Source of the DNA: Pegoplata infirma
Lineage: Eukaryota; Arthropoda; Insecta; Diptera; Anthomyiidae
Assembly: GCA_963921195.1 (NCBI GenBank)
Contig: OY992537.1
Span: forward strand, 58,304,313-58,368,312
Length of the DNA: 64,000 bases
Direction: 5' to 3'
Below, one piece after another: positions 53,670 through 64,000 of this stretch. Each line of letters starts with the position of its first letter. Position 1 is the stretch's first letter. The notes beneath the pieces were generated by a model, which worked only from the letters and a program-made list of their open reading frames with translations, did no database searches and had not been told where the DNA came from. A program made the position numbers and the translations under genes.

Positions 53670-54330
53670 AGAATTTTCTATGGGAAAAATTACTTTTTCG
53701 ACAGGAAAAATGTATCAGAATCTGAAACTTGTTCGATAGGAAAAATGTCTCAGAATCTAAGAATTTTTCTATCTGGAAAAAATCTTAGAATCTGAAACTT
53801 TTTTACAGGCAAAATGTCTCAAAATTCAAGACTTTTTCTATGGAATAAATGTCTTATAATCTGCGATTTTTCTTAAGGAAAAATGTCTCAGAACCTGATA
53901 CTTTTTCTTTAGCAAAAATGTCTCAGAATCAGAGACTTTTTCTTTGGGAAAAATGCCTCAGAAACCAAGATTTTTTCTATGGGAAAAATGTTTCAGAATC
54001 TCAGACTTTTTTTATACGAAAAATTTTTCAGAATCTGAGACTTTTTCTATATGATAAATATCTGAGAATCTAAGACTATTTCTACTTGAAAAATATTTTA
54101 GAATCTGAGACTGATTCTCAGATTCAGAGACATTTTTTCTATAGGAAAAATTTTTCAGAATCTGAGGCTTGTTCTATGGAAAAAATTATCAAAATCTGAG
54201 GCTTGTTCCATAGGAAAAATTTCCTAGAAACTGTGATTTATTCTATTGGAAAAATGTGTCAGAAGCTGGGAATGTCTTAGAATCTGGCACTTTTTCTATA
54301 GGAAAATGTCTGAAGTATGATATATCTTCA
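53670..54330. repeat. 35-bp satellite block C
   Basis: Diverged units of the palindromic satellite in the same orientation as the window's left edge (GGAAAAATGTCTCAGAATCT, GAGACTTTTTCTATA). The frame at 53849-54073 is a repeat translation. Confidence 0.9.
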
Positions 54331-54472
54331 AAAATTTTAAATCTTTGTGAGAAAAATTATCAGTTACATTTTGTTTCTAAGGAAAGACGGCGGGAGAAAT
54401 AGATATGTAAATTAAATTAAAAAAAAAAAAAAATTGGGTCACCTGCGAAATAAAATCCTGGATACGCCCCTG
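54331..54472. mobile_element. hAT-type end next to satellite block C
   Basis: Ends ATCCTGGATACGCCCCTG, a close relative of the CAGGCGCGGATCCAGGA ends of the 57.0-58.8 kb element. No matching left end or duplication is found. As at 6.3 and 57.0 kb, a 35-bp array lies just inside a hAT-type end. Confidence 0.5.
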
Positions 54473-54800
54473 ATTGAGGTGATGGTTAAGATTTGTTGGA
54501 ACCTATTTTAATAAAGACCGGTGCTACTTTAATTTCTGGTTGTTCTTTAGAAAATGAGCCATTCTTAGGCAAATGAGTTAAGTAGCAATTAAGTCCATAA
54601 TATCGATCGAAGGAGTCTAACCATATTTCGATAAAGACCGGGTGAGTGATTTCTAGGAAAATTCATAAGATAAATAAATAATATCGATCAAAGAAGACTT
54701 ACTATCTTTCATTTATATTAAGTAGAAGCTATATTTATTCTGTTGCCCCGCGTTGGGAGCCATAGTGGAAGTAAGAGACTTTCGCCCAACGAAAAAATAA
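54473..54800 (-). repeat. diverged LTR/leader-like segment
   Basis: Shares AAGTAGCAATTAAGTCC- and ATATCGATCAAAGAAGACTT-like phrases with the 50.5-52.4 kb segments. On the minus strand TGGCTCCCAACGCGGGGCAA (54744-54763) is a good gypsy-type primer binding site. Confidence 0.5.
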
Positions 54801-56888
54801 AAATACCTACTCACTAACGAACTTTGTTATTTCTACAAGCAATTGTGTAAAGTACCGATAACTCATTTTCTAATCGATATAAAGATAACTTATTTTCTAA
54901 AGCACAGTTTTGTAAAGAAAATATTGTTTTCAAAAATCTATTCCTAATTTCTTTTAACAAAATTGTTTTACCACGTTTTTAACATTATATCCATATTTCT
55001 CTAAAGCAGTAAACATAAATCGCATTTGAATCCCTTGCATTATCTGCTAGAATTATGTTTTAACATATTTACTTGGTCATAATAATAGATTAAAACCAAC
55101 CATACATATGTATTACCACATATTTTTTTTGTCCATCCAAAAAAATCATAACAAAAAAACCTTTAGAAGATTATAAAACCTAAAGTGTTTTAAAGCATTA
55201 TCAAAGTAACAAAAGAAAGTTGAGAGGGGGGTGAAAATAGATGAGCCTTCACAAAAAGGAAGGAAGGACATCATTATATAATGTCCTCACATAATGCATT
55301 AAGTATAAAAAAAAAACTATGTTGACCAAACAAAACAACCACAATATAAGCGGCCAACTAGCGACAAAACTGAAAACCAAGACAAATACTTGCAACAAGA
55401 AGTTACCACAAAAGCAAAGTGGCTGGCTGGTTGGCCGACAGGCGGGACCGGCAGGCAGGCAGGGTAACTTAAAACTATTGTAATGCCACAATAAAAAGAT
55501 GAGACTCTGCAATACACCAAACAAAAAAAAACAGCACAAAAAACCTAAACGAAAACGACCACAATTACCAAAACTTTCATAATACATGTATGAGATGTTG
55601 CTGTGACTAACAACACAATCCATTCCCTGCAACATCAGCAACTACTTTAGTACATTGACTACTTCAAATGATGACGATCCATCTTTGCGGTTTATTACAT
55701 TTCCTAAAATGTTCCCCCTTTTTGGTATTTCCTTTTCATGTTGCACCAACAGCGGCGGCAGCAGCATCACCAGCTAAGTGGAGTAGTGTAATTTAACATT
55801 GTACACATAGTGCTTTGTTTCTTTAAAAAGTTCACCAGAGAATAGGAAGAAGACAACAAGTACAACATTAGCTTTAGTGTAAGATAATAGTGCGATAATA
55901 ATCCCTATATGCACTTTGTAGCACTCTCAACGGCAACAAAAATCCGGTAACATAACGCACTGTTGCAACAATTTTGAAGAGTGTGTATATGAAATGGGAA
56001 GATAAACGGGAGAAATACAAACATGAACAATTTTAAGGAAAACATCTTACGACCCAAAGGATGTCTTTTAAGTTATTAGGAAATTTTTTGGTATTTTGTT
56101 ATGAGAATACAAATCAACCAGTCCTTTATAGGAAGCTTAGGCATGATAAGCCCGAAATGTTTTCTAAAGTGTTAGGTTATGTAGGAGTCGTTAGTAATCA
56201 CTGGTTTCCAAAGTCATGATTAGGCACATATGGATTCTGAAGTTCGTGAAGTTAAATCTACCACTCAGTTGGGGTATATTTATTTTCAAAAGATCATGCA
56301 AGCTTTTACACAAGACATTAGCAAAGATACTTTTATCTTAGGTCGGATTTAAGTAATCGGAAGAACTATAGAAAATGTCAGATGACTTTGACTTTTGAAG
56401 AAAAAATTCACCGAATTCTTGAATGATGCAACCGAACTGCGTTGCCTTCGTACTCGATTTTCCCCAAAAAACAAATGGAATTTTAACAACAAATTACCGA
56501 CAGCAAGATTCGAATTAATTATCAAGATTCGAATTAATTATTACCTCTTCAATCTAGCCGTGAAACTAATATCAATATCTAGAGAAGCACTTTAGATGTC
56601 GTCCTAATATATTGGACATCTCAGAGAGATCTAGCAAATACAGAGATTCCAATAAAGCAAATCTCTGTCAAGAGTGTTTAGGACAATGGGAGAGAAACGG
56701 TTTGCCAGTTTCAACTTCCTGCTTATCCATTCAGAATTTTGCTAAGGCAGTTATTATTTGACGCTTCAGTTGGTTTATGTGGTACCGCCTTCAGCGGGTT
56801 TCAATTAGAGTTATAAGAGATTCCCTGTTCTGTATCCATGCGAAAAGTTTTCTCATCAAGAAAAATAAATTAATATATCTTGTTTTCT
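54801..56888. other. intergenic DNA, no gene recognised
   Basis: Mostly single-copy in appearance. Holds a GGCTGGCTGG/GGCAGGCAGG simple stretch near 55,430-55,465 and CAGCGGCGGCAGCAGCA near 55,750. The minus-strand frame at 55249-55641 (130 codons) is Phe/Leu/Cys-rich with a short start-like hydrophobic character but no family signature. Confidence 0.45.
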
Positions 56889-56962
56889 ATAGGGTGATGC
56901 CCAAATATTTTTTTTTTTCGTGTTCTATGTTTTAAATATGAGAATAGTTGTAGTCACCCTGT
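56889..56962. mobile_element. tiny TIR element (TATAGGGTGA ends)
   Basis: TATAGGGTGATGCCC on the left mirrors AGTCACCCTGTA on the right across about 74 bp, a mariner-like end pair with almost nothing between. Confidence 0.35.
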
Positions 56963-57035
56963 AGCAAACTAAATGACTACAATATTATAATATTTTTCTC
57001 AATGCGAATACTTTCACAGAATATGGGCACTGGAT

Positions 57036-58783
57036 CAGGCGCGGATCCAGTGGGGGGGAGAATGGGATTTCTCCCCCCCCAAAATGATTTCGAAAGAAAA
57101 AAAAAGAAAGAAAAAAGAAAGGAAGAAAAAAAAGAAAAAAAAAAAAAAAGAAAAGGAAAAAAGAAAGCACACGTAGCCTTAGGATAAAATGTTTCAGAAT
57201 TAAAGAAATTGCATATGAAAAACTTAGATGGCAATAGAGTCGTAGACATTTTCTAACCGAATAACTTTCCTTATTATTTCCGATGGTAAAAGTATTATTT
57301 TTTACAGAAAAATGTTTTAAAATTTCAGACTTTACCTTTAGAAAATATTTTTATATTTATTTGACTTCGAATGTAAGATTTTTTTAATTAAAAATTGATC
57401 TCAAATTTTATAAAAAAATTCGTATTACATTTCAAAAAAAAGATCTCTCTGTTATCTGATTCTGAGATTTTTTTCTTAGAAAAAAATTTTCAGAATCAGC
57501 CAACAATTTTTCTGCAAAAAAAATCTCAGAATCAGATAACATTTCTACAAGAAAAACGTTTCAGAATTTAAGAATGAGAAGTTCTCTATTTGAGAAATCT
57601 TTTAAATATGCGAATTTTTCTATAGGAAAAGTTTGTCAAGATCTATTAATTTTTTATAGAAAACTATATCAGAAACTGAGATTTTGATTCATTCAGAATT
57701 AGAAAATTTTTTCTGTCGGAAGATTCTAAGAATTTGTCTATAGGAAATGTGTCTCTGAATATGTAAATATTTCTTTTAAAAAAGTGTCTTATAATAATTT
57801 TTCTATATGAAAAATATTTCAAAATCTAAAAAATTTACAACAGTAGATGGCATTAAAACCGTAAAATTTTTCTTTCAAAAAATGCTACAAAAATTTAGGA
57901 TTTAAGTTTTAGAAAAGTGTATCAAAATTTCTTCATAAAATGTTTTAGAACTGGTGATTTTTGGGTATCTGATAATTTTCTTTTACGAAATATGATCTAA
58001 GAATATTTTAAAACGAAAAAGTTCGTAAAATCTGAGAATTACTTTAAAATATGAGCGTTATTTCAGTGATTTTTTTATACGAAAATTACATTAGAAATTT
58101 TTTATATAAATAATGTCTCCGAATCTCAGATTATAGAAAAAAGTTTAAAAATCGGAGACATTTTCTATAAGAAAATTTTGAATCGGAGAGTTTTTCTACA
58201 GAAAATACGATCAGAGAATTTAAGAACTTTTTTATATCAAAGTTTCAGAATCTGAACATTGTCTTTAAAAGCAAATATTTTAGAAAAAGGTTATTTTTCC
58301 ATATGAAAACTTTTTGAGAATCTAAAAGTTTTTCTGTAGTAAAAATGTTTCAACATCTGAGAAATTTTGTAAAAGAAACATTTAAAAAAACTAATAACCT
58401 GTTAATTTTTTTTGTTTTCGAAATATTTCAGTTTTTTATATAGAAGTTTATGGCTATGATTTACAATTAGTATGGATCCGTTTATTTGACTATAAACGGT
58501 CTTGCTTAGGAAGAAAAATGGTCCGTCAGGATGCCCTCGTGAAAAATATTGAGTAATAAAAGTTACCCCAAATTCAAAATGTTGAATTCGCGCCTGACTT
58601 AAAACTATAGCTTTAAGTTGATTTTTTTTTTAATTTCTTATTCAATATTAAAAAAATTAACGAAAATTCATACAACATCCCCCCCCCCGCTTCCAACCAA
58701 ACTTTTTTGCCTTCCGATTGCATAAAATTTTTTTGGTAAAAAAATCTCCCCCCCCCCAAATGAAATTCCTGGATCCGCGCCTG
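57036..58783. mobile_element. 1,748-bp hAT-like element carrying degenerate 35-bp repeats (8-bp TSD)
   Basis: Ends CAGGCGCGGATCCAG and CTGGATCCGCGCCTG. The perfect duplication CACTGGAT lies at 57028-57035 and 58784-58791. Next to each end are G/C runs (GTGGGGGGGAG, CCCCCCCCAA) and a purine-rich GAAAGAAAAAAG tract. The interior (about 57,300-58,400) is full of TTTCAGAATCTGAGA-like phrases, decayed relatives of the 35-bp satellite. No transposase. The polypurine/polypyrimidine frames near 57,000 are not genes. Confidence 0.9.
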
Positions 58784-58791
58784 CACTGGAT

Positions 58792-59200
58792 ATATTGTTG
58801 TATATGTGCATCTAAGATTATTTGCATAACATAGTGTTTTCAAGTGCTGGGCATTCGCAAGGGAGAAGGCCGAAGTTCTGCTCCTCAGATGTTCGGCAAC
58901 TTCGGCCCGTTAAATGGAAATCCGAGTTTTCTCGCATGCCCGCCGATCTTCCAGTGACCGTTAGCACAGCAACTAGTCTTGAGACATTTCTCTGACTTTT
59001 TTTAAGAAGAGATTATGTACGAAGATGACACTCTTGATAGTTCCAAGCGGAGTTTCGACAGGCACCACAGTCGAAGCATCAAAACAGAGCGTGCCCCGAC
59101 CAATATTTCCGCAAACTTATTTCTCTAAAAATGAGCTGAGAACCATACTAGAGTTATCGTTGACAGTGGATCAAGCATAGACAGTTAGTGCTTGCAGATA
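58792..59200. other. GC-richer unassigned DNA
   Basis: Base composition is closer to the coding-derived retrotransposon fragments that follow, so this may be decayed upstream sequence of the same element, but no motif is recognised. Confidence 0.4.
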
Positions 59201-59204
59201 CGGT

Positions 59205-59790
59205 AAAGTTACAATGTCTTGCTGACAACCGAAGTCCATATCAATTCCGACATTAACAACGCGATCGAGTTTCTAAAAACAAGACATACCCTTAACTGCC
59301 GCACATCATTAAATGAGATGTCCAAGTAGTTTGACATGCGGCTCATAAGGCTCCCAGTACACAGAGACATTCCAGGGAATTGCAAAGTCGATGAGCTTGC
59401 AAGACTGGGAACTGCCTTACAGGTTTCAACGAAATTGAAATGTGTTTGTATGCCTCTAGAATATTGCAAGCAATCTAGGGAGATGCACGATCTTTTTGAT
59501 TTGTCGGATGTCAAAATTCAATATCGTAGGAGTTTAATAACGCTTCCAAGTGGAGTTTTAGGAAGCTATAGTAGACTTTACCTGCCATTGCCCGGAACTT
59601 TCTAGTCAGCTATTTGAGACCGGGATATAGGACGAACTGCACGCCGGGAGCTCAAATTGGTATAACAGCTCAGACTAGTAGGCGGACCCTAATTACCGTA
59701 TCACAACGTATCTCAGAGTATATGTGTTCTGACATAAAGCGTCAGCAGCCACTTAAAACATAACCTTACCTACTCCTTGCACTGACTAAA
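59205..59790 (+). pseudogene. RNase H and 3' tail of a non-LTR element, plus strand
   Basis: Plus-strand frames read NVLLTTEVHINSDINNAIEF, TLNCRTSLNEMSK, HRDIPGNCKVDELARLGTAL and DLFDLSDVKIQYRRS, a close relative of the RNase H region at 26.4-26.7 kb, followed by the common tail (ACATAAAGCGTCAGCAGCCA, AACATAACC). The aspartate of the second motif is kept (NSD). Shows the uninterrupted version of the site hit by the 208-bp insertion at 25.86 kb. Confidence 0.8.
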
Positions 59791-60620
59791 TAGAATAGAA
59801 GATGTGATTAAGGAGTTGCACAGACTGAAGTGCCGCCTCAATGTCGACAAAGATGCCAATGTTCCCACTAACTCTAGTGTCCATTAGTCTGACCACCCAC
59901 TTTGCACTACTGATCGCAGGAAGACGACTCGAAAGGGTCTTTTAAAGTCTATTCTCGGCGTAATATAGTCAGTGATCCCGTAATTGAGAGTGCAACTTTT
60001 CCAGCATGTTCATAGGTTCTGAATTTCAGGCAACTCTTTGGTGCTAAACGTGCTTGACATACGACTCAGAAGGGTCCCAGGGCACAGAGACATTCCAGGG
60101 AATTGTACAGCAGAAGAGCTTGAAATACTGTGAACTACCTTAAGTGTTCCAAAGGAGTTGTAATTCCGACAACCCGTTGGAGCTAACCGTGCTTGATATA
60201 CGACACAGAGACATTCCAGGGAATTGTAAAGCAGAAAAGCTTGCAAGACTGGAAACTACCTGACACGTTCCAAAGCTGACATCGTTTCCAAGAGGAGAGA
60301 CAAGAAGGGGACCCCAATTACCGTCCCGTGGTATCACAACTGACCTCAGAGTCTAGGTGTTCTGACGTTAAGCGTCAGCAACCACTTACAACCTAACCTG
60401 CTTCTTGCACTGACCAACTAGTATAAAAGATGTGGTTAATGAGTAAAGTGACAAAACTGCCGAGTAAATATCTACAAAAATGCCAGTGTTCCCACTAATT
60501 CTAGTGTAAAATCAATCAGTCTGACCAGCCCTGTTCCGCTACCACCCGCAGGGGAGACGATTCGAAGGGTCTTTCAAAGTCAATCCTCGGAGTATTACAG
60601 TCACAGTTCAAAGTATTAAA
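59791..60620 (+). repeat. tandem partial copies of the RNase H/tail fragment
   Basis: ACAGAGACATTCCAGGGAAT occurs at 59361, 60084 and 60205. The tail phrase recurs 633 bp apart (59731 and 60364). The downstream segment CTTGCACTGAC...AAGATGTG...CCCACTAA...TCTAGTG recurs at about 59,778-60,000 and 60,407-60,620. So a tail-plus-flank unit was duplicated in tandem. Confidence 0.8.
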
Positions 60621-60861
60621 AGACGCCGATGTACCCAAACGTAATACCCTGTTGGCCCTAATACAAGCTGATTCCTGAACTCAGAATAGTTGATCATCAA
60701 CATATGTCTTTTCAGTTGCATTCCACCATACTAGAGTGTCATAGGACAGTAGAGAATGTGCTTTGCTTTTTCTGGGCTCAGATCGCGGAACCTGCAAGTG
60801 TCCGTGTTGTAAAGGTCTTCTTGTAGATGTGATATCAAAGGTTCTTCTTGTAGAGTTGATA
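60621..60861 (-). pseudogene. possible C-terminal fragment of a non-LTR element
   Basis: On the minus strand CRFRDLSPEKAKHILYCP resembles the cysteine/histidine C-terminal motif after RNase H in this group. Short and isolated, so tentative. Confidence 0.3.
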
Positions 60862-61104
60862 CACAGAAAACAAATTTGCAGATTTCCAACTGAAATTCAG
60901 TTCATGCAACAAAAATTCGGTTGATACTTTTGTATATAGGTCGTTTCAGTTAATTATTGGTAGTCACAACGGAATTTGGTGTATATTACTGCCTTTAAAT
61001 TGAAGCAACCAAAAAATTCTGTTGTCGCAAAAGAATATAGTAGAAGCAACCGAATTTTTAGTTGTTACAACTAAAAAATTCAGTTGGAACTTTATGATTC
61101 TGTG
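60862..61104. mobile_element. 243-bp CACAG-ended element
   Basis: Begins CACAGAAAACAAATTTGCAG and ends TATGATTCTGTG, with AACTGAAATTCAGTT and AACTAAAAAATTCAGTTGGA inside. Flanks TA and TT do not match. Ends resemble the element at 3,735. Confidence 0.55.
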
Positions 61105-62985
61105 TTTAAGTATTAAATTAGGATACATAGGTAATTTTTGTTGAGAGAAAAGAGTTGTGCATTTCCTCTATTTTATGGAGCCATGAGAGTTCGGCAAACA
61201 ACTTAGCGAGGTTTCTCTACAGCACGGTTCGGATTCTAAAAAAGAACGTCTGGCGGATTCTTTCGAAACCCAGACTTTAAACATTAGGTTGTTGGGCATA
61301 ACAAGCCTTTTAGAACCTAGGATACAGTCTATACAAAGTAATGAGAAGATATCCGGAAATCTTAGACCCTTCAATGAAGTCTGACTGCAGGAAAGAATGT
61401 AAATACATCTACCTGGGAGAACAATATGGAATACATCTAAATGAAAGATGCCTTCTTTCGAAGAAAATCAACACCTAACAGAGCTTTTGCAGTAAAGAGC
61501 ACAATGACATAATGTCGTTTAGGAAAATGAAAACCTAGAATTACGTTCCATATACATATCTAAAACAGAAGCAGGATTTTATAGCAAAACTACATTAAGG
61601 AGAGAGAATATTTTTCTTCTGAATGTCAGTTTTGACTAGGATGTTTCTGTTGCGTATATTGATTTAAACTCACACTTTTAATACAACGTCTTCAATCGTT
61701 TAAAAACTATCCCTTTAAATATTTAACCAACAACATCTGTAAATCAAACAGCTTTTTTTTTAGCCGCCAAAAAAAACTTGATATACCGTCAAAGACGCCT
61801 CTAATTTCACCGTTTCGTTATGCAATTCCAATTGTTACAATGAACCTAAACTTCAAACTATATTATGAGTCAAGTTTAATATTACAAGATTCAATGTATT
61901 TCTAGAGTCAAGTATAGAGGAGAACAAAAAAATACAAAAAATGTGTCCAAACTCTTACAGCAATACATGGCAGGCAGATAATTTTGCAAGTAAACGCACG
62001 CGTATATAATTTTTCCATTAGGCAAACACATGCATGCCATAGCAGCAGCATTCAACTACAATTTGGTCGCACGAGTATAGTAAAATAAAAAGATGGAAAA
62101 AAATTTTAAAAAAAGGTATGAATGCGAATGTCTTTCTGCCTGGTTGGAGTTGCAGTTTTTTTGGTACAGCTATTAATGTCCACGAGAACATACATGAAAC
62201 AAGATATTTTCTGCTTATTTTAAATACAATAAAAATAACATACAGACAATCCAACCTGGCTGGATGGCTGGCAGGCAGGCAGACTAAGGCTTGTCGTTCG
62301 TTCCATGGTATGGCAGAGTCAGGTAATCTCACAACTAAAACTTGTGTGATGGACAGTAAAATTTACGGCAAATGTTAAGGTAACGAAGAGCTGAAGAACA
62401 AGTAAAATAAATGGATAGATAGCACCGAGAATGATTTGGATGATTGGTCAGTTTAGTTAGTTAGACATTAAGGCAAAGAGACAAACGCAACATCGAACGG
62501 ACAGACAGAAAGACGATTATAACAGAAAAATTGTTGATTGTCTTGTTGGTTTTTTTTTATTTCGGCATTCTTTGGTGGTTCAGCGTCAGCTTTAAAATCA
62601 TCATCATCATCTTGGTTATTCTCCATTACCAACACCAAGTAATTTTCTTGACATCCTCCTCCACCAAACACCACCTTTTGTTTTATTTTTTTCTTCTACT
62701 CTACTCAATTCGACTCTATACACCTTCAATGCCTTCAACCGCACTAAAACATCAACCAAGTGATAAAGTAAAATAAAACGACAGAAAATTGTAAGGTTAT
62801 CAGATTTGTTTCTGCCTGTCTCAGTGTGTTTAATATACACACTAAAATGGAACAGGCTGGAAAGAAAACAACACTGCATTAATTCGACTATTCTTAAGAC
62901 TTTTTGTTAGTGTTTGTATAAAATTTTTTCTTGTTTTAAATTTGTAGGTGGGTTCATTGACAAGTGAGAAAAGAGCTGGTATTTT
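61105..62985. other. intergenic DNA, no gene recognised
   Basis: Mixed sequence with simple stretches (GGCTGGCTGGATGGCTGGCA-like near 62,258-62,280; ATCATCATCATC near 62,598). The frames at 61168-61374 and 62018-62879 lack family signatures. Confidence 0.45.
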
Positions 62986-63790
62986 TCGAAAGAATGGTTA
63001 TCACTTATGGAAAAGAATTTTGTTAAATTCACTCGAAGGCCATAAGGCCCACTGTGATTCCCCTGATTGGCGTTTCCCTACTCCATCTGTGTAGCAAAGT
63101 TTTAATTCTTAAACCACCCCGATTCTCAAAGCTATCCTGCTAGAAATGTCAAGAGATATCTTGAAGGCAATTTAGGTCATCAAAAAAATTTGCCCCAGAT
63201 GCCGAAGCCCGGTCACTTACATAAGAAGTGCTGACTTCCATACGCACGGCCATTTAGCAGATTATACAATGTCCTGTCAGTACCCACCAATAGGATAACC
63301 GTCCGTTTACCAAAAGAAAGAAGACTTTTTATTCTCTTAGGATTTGGCGGTGGGCACAGGGTTCGCGATATCTTGCACGTAATAAGTGATATCCACCTAT
63401 CCTTCATTCTATTCTCTGATCTATTTCAATTATCAATTCCACAATAGATACCGAGATTCCAGGTTCAATATGTTCCCCCACCGACTCAGAGCCATTTCTC
63501 GCACATTTATCAGCCAATTCGTTCCTAGCGACCCCACCGGGACTCAGATTAGCTTTGACTGTATGCTGACTGATTCGGCGAAGGGATTGTATGCAGTTCT
63601 TAACGATTCCCGATTTCACAAGGCTTCAGAGCTGCAAGACTGTCTACGAAAATGTTAATGGCACAAGGACGTAAGTTTCTTATCACAATCATCTGCGCGG
63701 CTTTATCAATTGCAAGTACCTCAACCTGGAAAACACTACAGTTGTCCGGATGTCTGAATGAGGTCATGATTTCGATGCGTTCAAACAAAA
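62986..63790 (-). pseudogene. RNase H and C-terminal region of a non-LTR element, copy B
   Basis: Minus-strand phrases: SFRHPDNCSVFQVEVLAIDK, INIFVDSLAALK, CIQSLRRISQHTVKANLSPG, ARNELADKCARNGSE and CKISRTLCPPPNPKRIKSLL. These are the second and third RNase H motifs and the usual downstream region. The domain is split over at least three frames. It is a different lineage from the 26.4-kb copy, judging by the sequence after the last motif. Confidence 0.8.
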
Positions 63791-64000
63791 GTAAGATGAC
63801 TTTCTGTTCTCTTAGGATTTGGGGGTGGCCAAAGGGTTCGCGATATCCTGCACGTTATCAGTGATATCCACCTATTCTTCATTCTATTCTCTGATATCCT
63901 ATCAATTCAGTTCATCAATTTCACTATAGGAACAGAGATGTCAGGTTCAACCTGTTCATCCACCGACTGAGAACCATTCCTCGCAATATGCGTCAGCCAA
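63791..64000 (-). pseudogene. second, truncated copy of the same RNase H region
   Basis: Positions 63,816 onward repeat 63,341 onward at a 475-bp offset (GGTTCGCGATATCCTGCACG against GGTTCGCGATATCTTGCACG; CACCTATTCTTCATTCTATT). The copy runs past the window end. Confidence 0.85.

Noticed and set aside
55249..55641. 130-codon minus-strand frame rich in Phe, Leu and Cys
   Set aside because: Hydrophobic low-complexity sequence with an overlapping second frame; no family recognised and no splice or start context.
57090..57155. Long Lys/Arg/Glu-rich frame on one strand and Phe-rich frames on the other
   Set aside because: A purine-rich tract inside a hAT-like element.
61168..61374. 68-codon minus-strand frame with mixed composition
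   Set aside because: No motif recognised; neighbours are transposon debris, so it may be decayed element sequence but cannot be assigned.

Overview
This window looks like repeat-rich, intergenic or heterochromatic DNA from a higher fly. I infer a calyptrate such as a blow fly or a relative. The evidence is very AT-rich sequence, many copies of the short dipteran element mini-me ((TA)n core plus (GTCY)n tract), non-LTR retrotransposon debris with an RNase H domain, and many short terminal-inverted-repeat (TIR) elements. I find no intact protein-coding gene, no rRNA and no convincing functional tRNA in 64 kb. Nearly all short open frames are satellites, simple sequence or decayed transposon frames.

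Layout. 0-13 kb: arrays of a 35-bp satellite with a 17-bp palindromic core (blocks at 0-0.2, 4.3-6.3, 7.6-7.7, 8.8-9.1 and 9.8-12.9 kb), interrupted by short TIR elements, a hAT-type end, a tRNA-like relic and a second family of short interspersed repeat. 13-21 kb: foldback elements (13.4-14.6, 16.2-17.3, 17.8-18.5, 19.8-20.3 kb) and mini-me copies. 22-24.6 kb: a degenerate proline-rich frame split by a small hAT-like element, then four repeated segments that look like the LTR/leader of a gypsy-type element with a tRNA-Lys-type primer binding site. 25.7-28.4 kb: a decayed non-LTR element on the minus strand with recognisable reverse transcriptase and RNase H. 28.9-29.3 kb: a nearly perfect palindromic hAT-like element. 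29.9-33.2 kb: a long interspersed repeat made mostly of a 160-bp tandem unit. 34-38 kb: mini-me copies and hAT-like or CACTC-type elements, some nested. 39.2-45.6 kb: a 6,486-bp foldback element. 46-50 kb: mini-me copies and a CACTC-type element. 50.5-54.8 kb: more LTR-leader-like segments (minus strand), a decayed endonuclease/ORF1 fragment and another 35-bp array. 57.0-58.8 kb: a hAT-like element that carries degenerate 35-bp repeats. 59-64 kb: several fragments of non-LTR elements.

How the pieces relate. The most striking pattern is a set of elements with perfect 8-bp target-site duplications and hAT-like ends (17.8, 22.1, 28.9, 36.4, 39.2 and 57.0 kb). Several carry their own private tandem repeat inside long inverted arms. 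The largest, at 39,162-45,647, has matching TIRs and an exact 8-bp duplication. It sits in a mini-me copy whose uninterrupted relative lies in this same window near 15.7 kb, so the insertion point can be read directly. Its arms hold three nested tandem arrays: GGCACATG-type, a 19-bp TAGTACTTTTTAGAAAAAA unit and a 177-bp unit. A second group has CACTN ends and 2-bp duplications of varied sequence (CG, TA, CA, TT). The window therefore records satellite DNA growing inside foldback DNA transposons and repeated nesting of elements into mini-me copies and satellites.
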